DNA of 64,000 nucleotides from Ulva prolifera (Eukaryota > Chlorophyta > Ulvophyceae > Ulvales > Ulvaceae), in assembly GCA_023078555.1 (NCBI GenBank), contig CM041204.1, forward strand, positions 34,923 to 98,922, in the 5' to 3' direction. Position 1 is the stretch's first letter. The number at the start of each line of letters is the position of its first letter. A program made the position numbers and the translations under genes. Below the pieces are notes generated by a model, which was not told the DNA's origin, ran no database searches, and saw nothing but the letters and a program-made list of their open reading frames with translations. Positions 60,613 to 64,000 of the stretch are shown here, in pieces.

Positions 60613-63038
60613 TAAGAGTGAGACATCTCGGTACCGGCATCGTCTGGCTGCTACTGAAACACAGGTCAAATGGCATGTGATCTTCAGCGACAGTCAAGAG
60701 AAGGAGGCTGGAGATTTCTCAACGCCACCATTTACGGTTCTCTGACGTGAGTTGATGTATTGACTGCAGTGGTGCTGCTTCTGATACACATCCATGAAGC
60801 TGCACCACTGCCTGGGATGGTCAGCAGCCTGTATGGCACCAGGCTCACGCAGCTACAAGAGAGCCTTCCCGCGGATGCCTGAGTATACTGTTGCTGCGAT
60901 TCCTGACGAGTGTAAAACTCGAGTTTCCGTGCTCTGACGTCGTGACCCTTGCAGAAAAGGCGCCTTAGCATCACTGCCACAGTGGGAGCCACCAGGATCC
61001 ACGCACCTTGTCCGGCAGGAGTAGACATGGTCAATAGAAATGTCCTGAGATTGCTGCACGCTACATGTGCTGGGCAGCACAACGTCCGTCCTTCCAGCGC
61101 TAGCAGGTGTTCCGTATCAAGCTGCAGCCTGCACCAACGTCCCATCGTGTTTACGCCGACGTTCAGTGAATGGTATCATCAGCATTCGTCAGTGATAGTT
61201 CAGGCGTGTGCCTGCTCGCCGATGATGCCAGGCGCTCCGGAGAGTGTGCATGCGCGGCAGCGCGCATGCGGCACCAACATGTGCGCATGCATGAACATGC
61301 GCCAACGTAAGCCAGAAGCGAGCAACCGCTGCGAAACCTGGAGACCCAGAGTCACGCGAAATAAACATCCTTGACGTCGCATGTCTTGCTACCAGAGTCT
61401 CAAGCTGCAGTTGCCGCAGTTGACGACCGTCGAGGGCAATCCCGCGAAAAGTTGTCGCACCCGATCTTTACCCGTGCACTTATCTCGAGATACCCGTCGT
61501 ACTCATCATCGCACCCCGGCCTGGGCCATCTCGCACCGCCCCACATCGCCACGGCGCGAACTCTCCTCCCGTCGCCAAGGTAGCCTCGCGCCTTGACCAC
61601 TTCTACATGCATATTGCGCTGGGCACCTATTTGTGCACAACCTGTGCTCATGTCGTCCCCTCTGGTTCCTGGGGCAGGCCCGCGGAAGCGCAGCTTCAAT
61701 ATATTTGACATCACCGACGTACTGCGCCCTCACGCTGCTGGCTGGCCAAACACATATGCGTAAGTGCCTGCACTGATACATCGCTGCAGTTGCTACCTCA
61801 GTGGTTGGTTCATATTCTGGAAGCATTCTTGACCGGTCAAGAAGACTTGTGCTCGAGGCATCCGCAGCTGCCTCGCAGCCCTAGAGCTGCATCAGCAAGC
61901 AGTTGACGCTGCTCGCCGACTTCACGTGAAGTTCACGAGTATCTTGGGAAAACTACAACCTTCCGCGCCGGACAGTATGCAATTGCTTTGAAGCGTGCCT
62001 CGCAGATGCTGCTGCGCGTTTGACGACCTTCACGCGCCCAGGGTCTCAATATTCTGGTGCGCATTTCTCCGGACGCTGCTGCACTCGCCACTCAGTTCAG
62101 CAACCGATGGTATCTCGAGATACATCGGCGGCTGGGGCCCTGGCCGGCAACACTGTACGAAGCCGTGGCCACCCAATGGTGATTTCCAGCGCGCGCAGCG
62201 CTGCTGCATGCAGCATGCTGTTTCTGATTCCGTTGCCGTCCTGCTACTCAGCTGAGCCCAGCTCGGAATCCTCGGGTGTCGCGGAACTGAGCTCGGCTCA
62301 GGCCTGACGCCGGCTCAGCTGCAGGCCTGACGTCGACCCACACGGGATATCCATCATATGATGCATGACGTCGTGCGAATCCATAGTCTATCTCGAGATA
62401 GCGCGAGCCTTGAAACGTTTTTGCGCAGCTCGACGTTGCTCTGGTGTTCTTGCATGCTGACAGAGCTGGCATATCTCCTAGAGATACAGCCACCTATGCA
62501 TACCGGGTACGTACGCTGGTATGTGCGCTTGCCCATGCATATGACTGCAGGAGGCCTGATCGCCGACGCAAATTTCGCATACAATGTCAAATGCACAATC
62601 GAACAGCGGGCCTCTGGACTTTATGGCCGTGTGTTTCATGGCCACACGTGACGCCTCGCGCTGAGCGTGCTTACGTGGCGGCCAGTATTAGACGGACGTG
62701 GCAGTCAGACCCATTACCAGTTCAGACTTGTGAATCGTGGAGCCGGGCTGTGCACATATATATGGCTCGTATACGCCCCACATCACACAGAGAACTTCTG
62801 ACGTCAGCACGTGCCAAAATATGGTGCAACGAAAGGTCGCAATGTTGCATGCGTTCAGTTCCGTGGTTAAATATTTATATCACGTGCCTTCAAGCACTGG
62901 ATTACAAAAGAGTGATCATGAATGGGAGAAAACACAGAAACCGAATCACGTGCCTCCAAGCACTGGACATCATATGGCCCATGATCACATAGAGACCTTC
63001 TGACGTCAGCACGTGCTGACGTTCGTTGCACCATTTCG

Positions 63039-63075
<37 letters not shown>

Positions 63076-63656
63076 CCGCGTTCACAGGCAGAAATCCCTC
63101 GCGCCGACTTGGCATTGAACGCCCTATTGTACGCGCGTAGCACCATACCGATAGAAGCATTCACGGCCCCACATGCATGGGCATCCTTGCATGCTTGTGC
63201 TGTGTCCCAATGCTGTGACCGATACATATCACAGTATACCAGAATTGTGATCACAGATCTAGAACGGACTTCTCTGTCGCCCTGTATTCAGAGTGTGAAA
63301 TGGGCCTGATCAGACCTGTCCCTGCTGCAGCCGTGCCTAGGGCGCTTGAGCTTGCACATCGGCCGATGGAACGGCTTCAAGAGAAGTTCACAACCCAACG
63401 CCTGATCGCCACGCACCAAGAGCATTGAGCCGAAGCCTGCGAATTCCTCTACGAGTTGAAGAGACTCTCAGAGGCTAGAGCCTACGCCCTCTAGCACCGT
63501 GCCAGCAGCATCTTCATCGCGCGCACGGCAGCGACAAGCTAGCTAGCAAGGCCTGCTTGTTCAAAACAGTTGTGCACCGGCCAGAGGCTGCATCACTGGA
63601 CCGCCCGCATCAGCCTCCTACAGACTGAATACAGACGTCAATCGCAATCCAAAACA
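60613..63656. other. Gene-free interval with short palindromic motifs
   Basis: No gene is supported. The 12-mer palindrome TATCTCGAGATA occurs at 61481, 62111 and 62389, and a variant at 62472. A block with TGACGTCA next to GCACGTGC occurs near 62800 and 62999; CACGTGCC-TCAAGCACTGGA occurs near 62881 and 62948. A pure C run is at 63039-63074. Confidence 0.5.
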
Positions 63657-63878
63657 ATGATTCTCAGCTCCGGAGCAAGCGCACACGGCCGCGCCAGCGG
63701 CACCTCAAGCAGAGAGCACATTCCGCGGCCACATGCCGTGGCCTCAAGATCCAAGAGCACGATCCACATGCTGCTGTGCGTGCTGTGCGTGCTGGGCCTG
63801 CTCGGTATCTCTAGCACAGCATGCCACGCCGCAGCACAGCGGCCCTCCGCATCCATTGCAAACAATGCGACGATTCAG
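63657..63878 (+). CDS. First exon of a secreted-protein gene (paralog B)
   Basis: ATG at 63657 (MILSSGASAHGRASGTSS). A hydrophobic core, MLLCVLCVLGLLGISSTACH, is followed by AAAQ as in paralog A at 53601. A phase-0 donor GTGAGC follows ATIQ at 63878. Later exons lie beyond the window. The signal peptide and donor phase are conserved while the rest of the exon differs, suggesting a gene family that shares a secretion exon. Confidence 0.6.
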
Positions 63879-63896
63879 GTGAGCCTTCGCCCCGGC

Positions 63897-63992
63897 TGAC
63901 CGCTGAGTGCAGGTTCATGCATGTGACACTGCACCCCCCCCGGTCCTGTGTGTGTGTGTGTGTGACCGCTGAGTGCAGGTTCATGCATGTGA
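63897..63992 (+). repeat. 30 bp direct repeat around (TG)n
   Basis: TGACCGCTGAGTGCAGGTTC followed by ATGCATGTGA occurs at 63897 and 63963, separated by a C run and a TG dinucleotide tract. It lies in the intron after the signal-peptide exon. Confidence 0.9.
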
Positions 63993-64000
63993 TCATGACA

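Overview
The window is nuclear DNA of a eukaryote with a repeat-rich genome. Coding blocks are broken into exons by GT-AG introns whose phases can be matched across junctions. There are several families of non-LTR retrotransposon remnants, a large DNA transposon, MITE-like elements and long homopolymer tracts. Fungal-type cellulose-binding (CBM1-like) modules joined to PAN/Apple-like modules, together with algal-style retroelement and CACTA-type proteins, suggest a free-living microbial eukaryote, most likely a microalga. The sequence alone does not fix the lineage. Assembly gaps are 100 N at 15871-15970 and single N at 28444 and 52945. Some of the frameshifts reported below could be assembly indels.

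Region 1 (1-15.9 kb, minus strand) is a tandem array of five related genes. The module order is C (CBM1-like), A (PAN-like), B (short Cys-rich), D (PAN-like, C-terminal, ending at a conserved stop). Copies IV and V look usable, copy I may have a splice defect, copy II is damaged in D, and copy III keeps only D plus a duplicated upstream segment.

Region 2 (16-21.35 kb, plus strand) holds a frameshifted APE-type non-LTR retrotransposon, a fragment of a second one, and short 3' tails.

Region 3 (21.35-36 kb, minus strand) carries a ~3 kb segmental duplication of a protein kinase gene (helical region, coiled coil, U-box/RING-like segment, kinase). The upstream copy (35.8-28.1 kb) continues into the last part of the kinase domain and is followed by two right-handed beta-helix blocks that may belong to the same protein. 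The other copy stops at the retrotransposon junction. A ~295 bp SINE-like element sits in one copy and is absent from the other.

Region 4 (36.4-52.4 kb) looks like one large CACTA/EnSpm-type DNA transposon. It encodes a Tnp2 transposase with an N-terminal zinc finger, a Ulp1/C48 protease with its catalytic residues intact, and two proteins of unknown function on the opposite strand. It lies between two arrays of a shared hairpin sequence (6 copies at 102 bp, 7 copies at about 64 bp). The transposase and protease genes are head-to-tail on minus, and the accessory genes are on plus at both flanks.

Region 5 (52.5-64 kb) is gene-poor. It has two paralogous first exons encoding the same signal peptide (53.6 and 63.7 kb), a decayed Cys-rich/acidic coding stretch, two copies of a ~97 bp MITE (a third is in region 1), a 102 bp perfect palindrome overlapping a tRNA-like sequence, and many short direct repeats.
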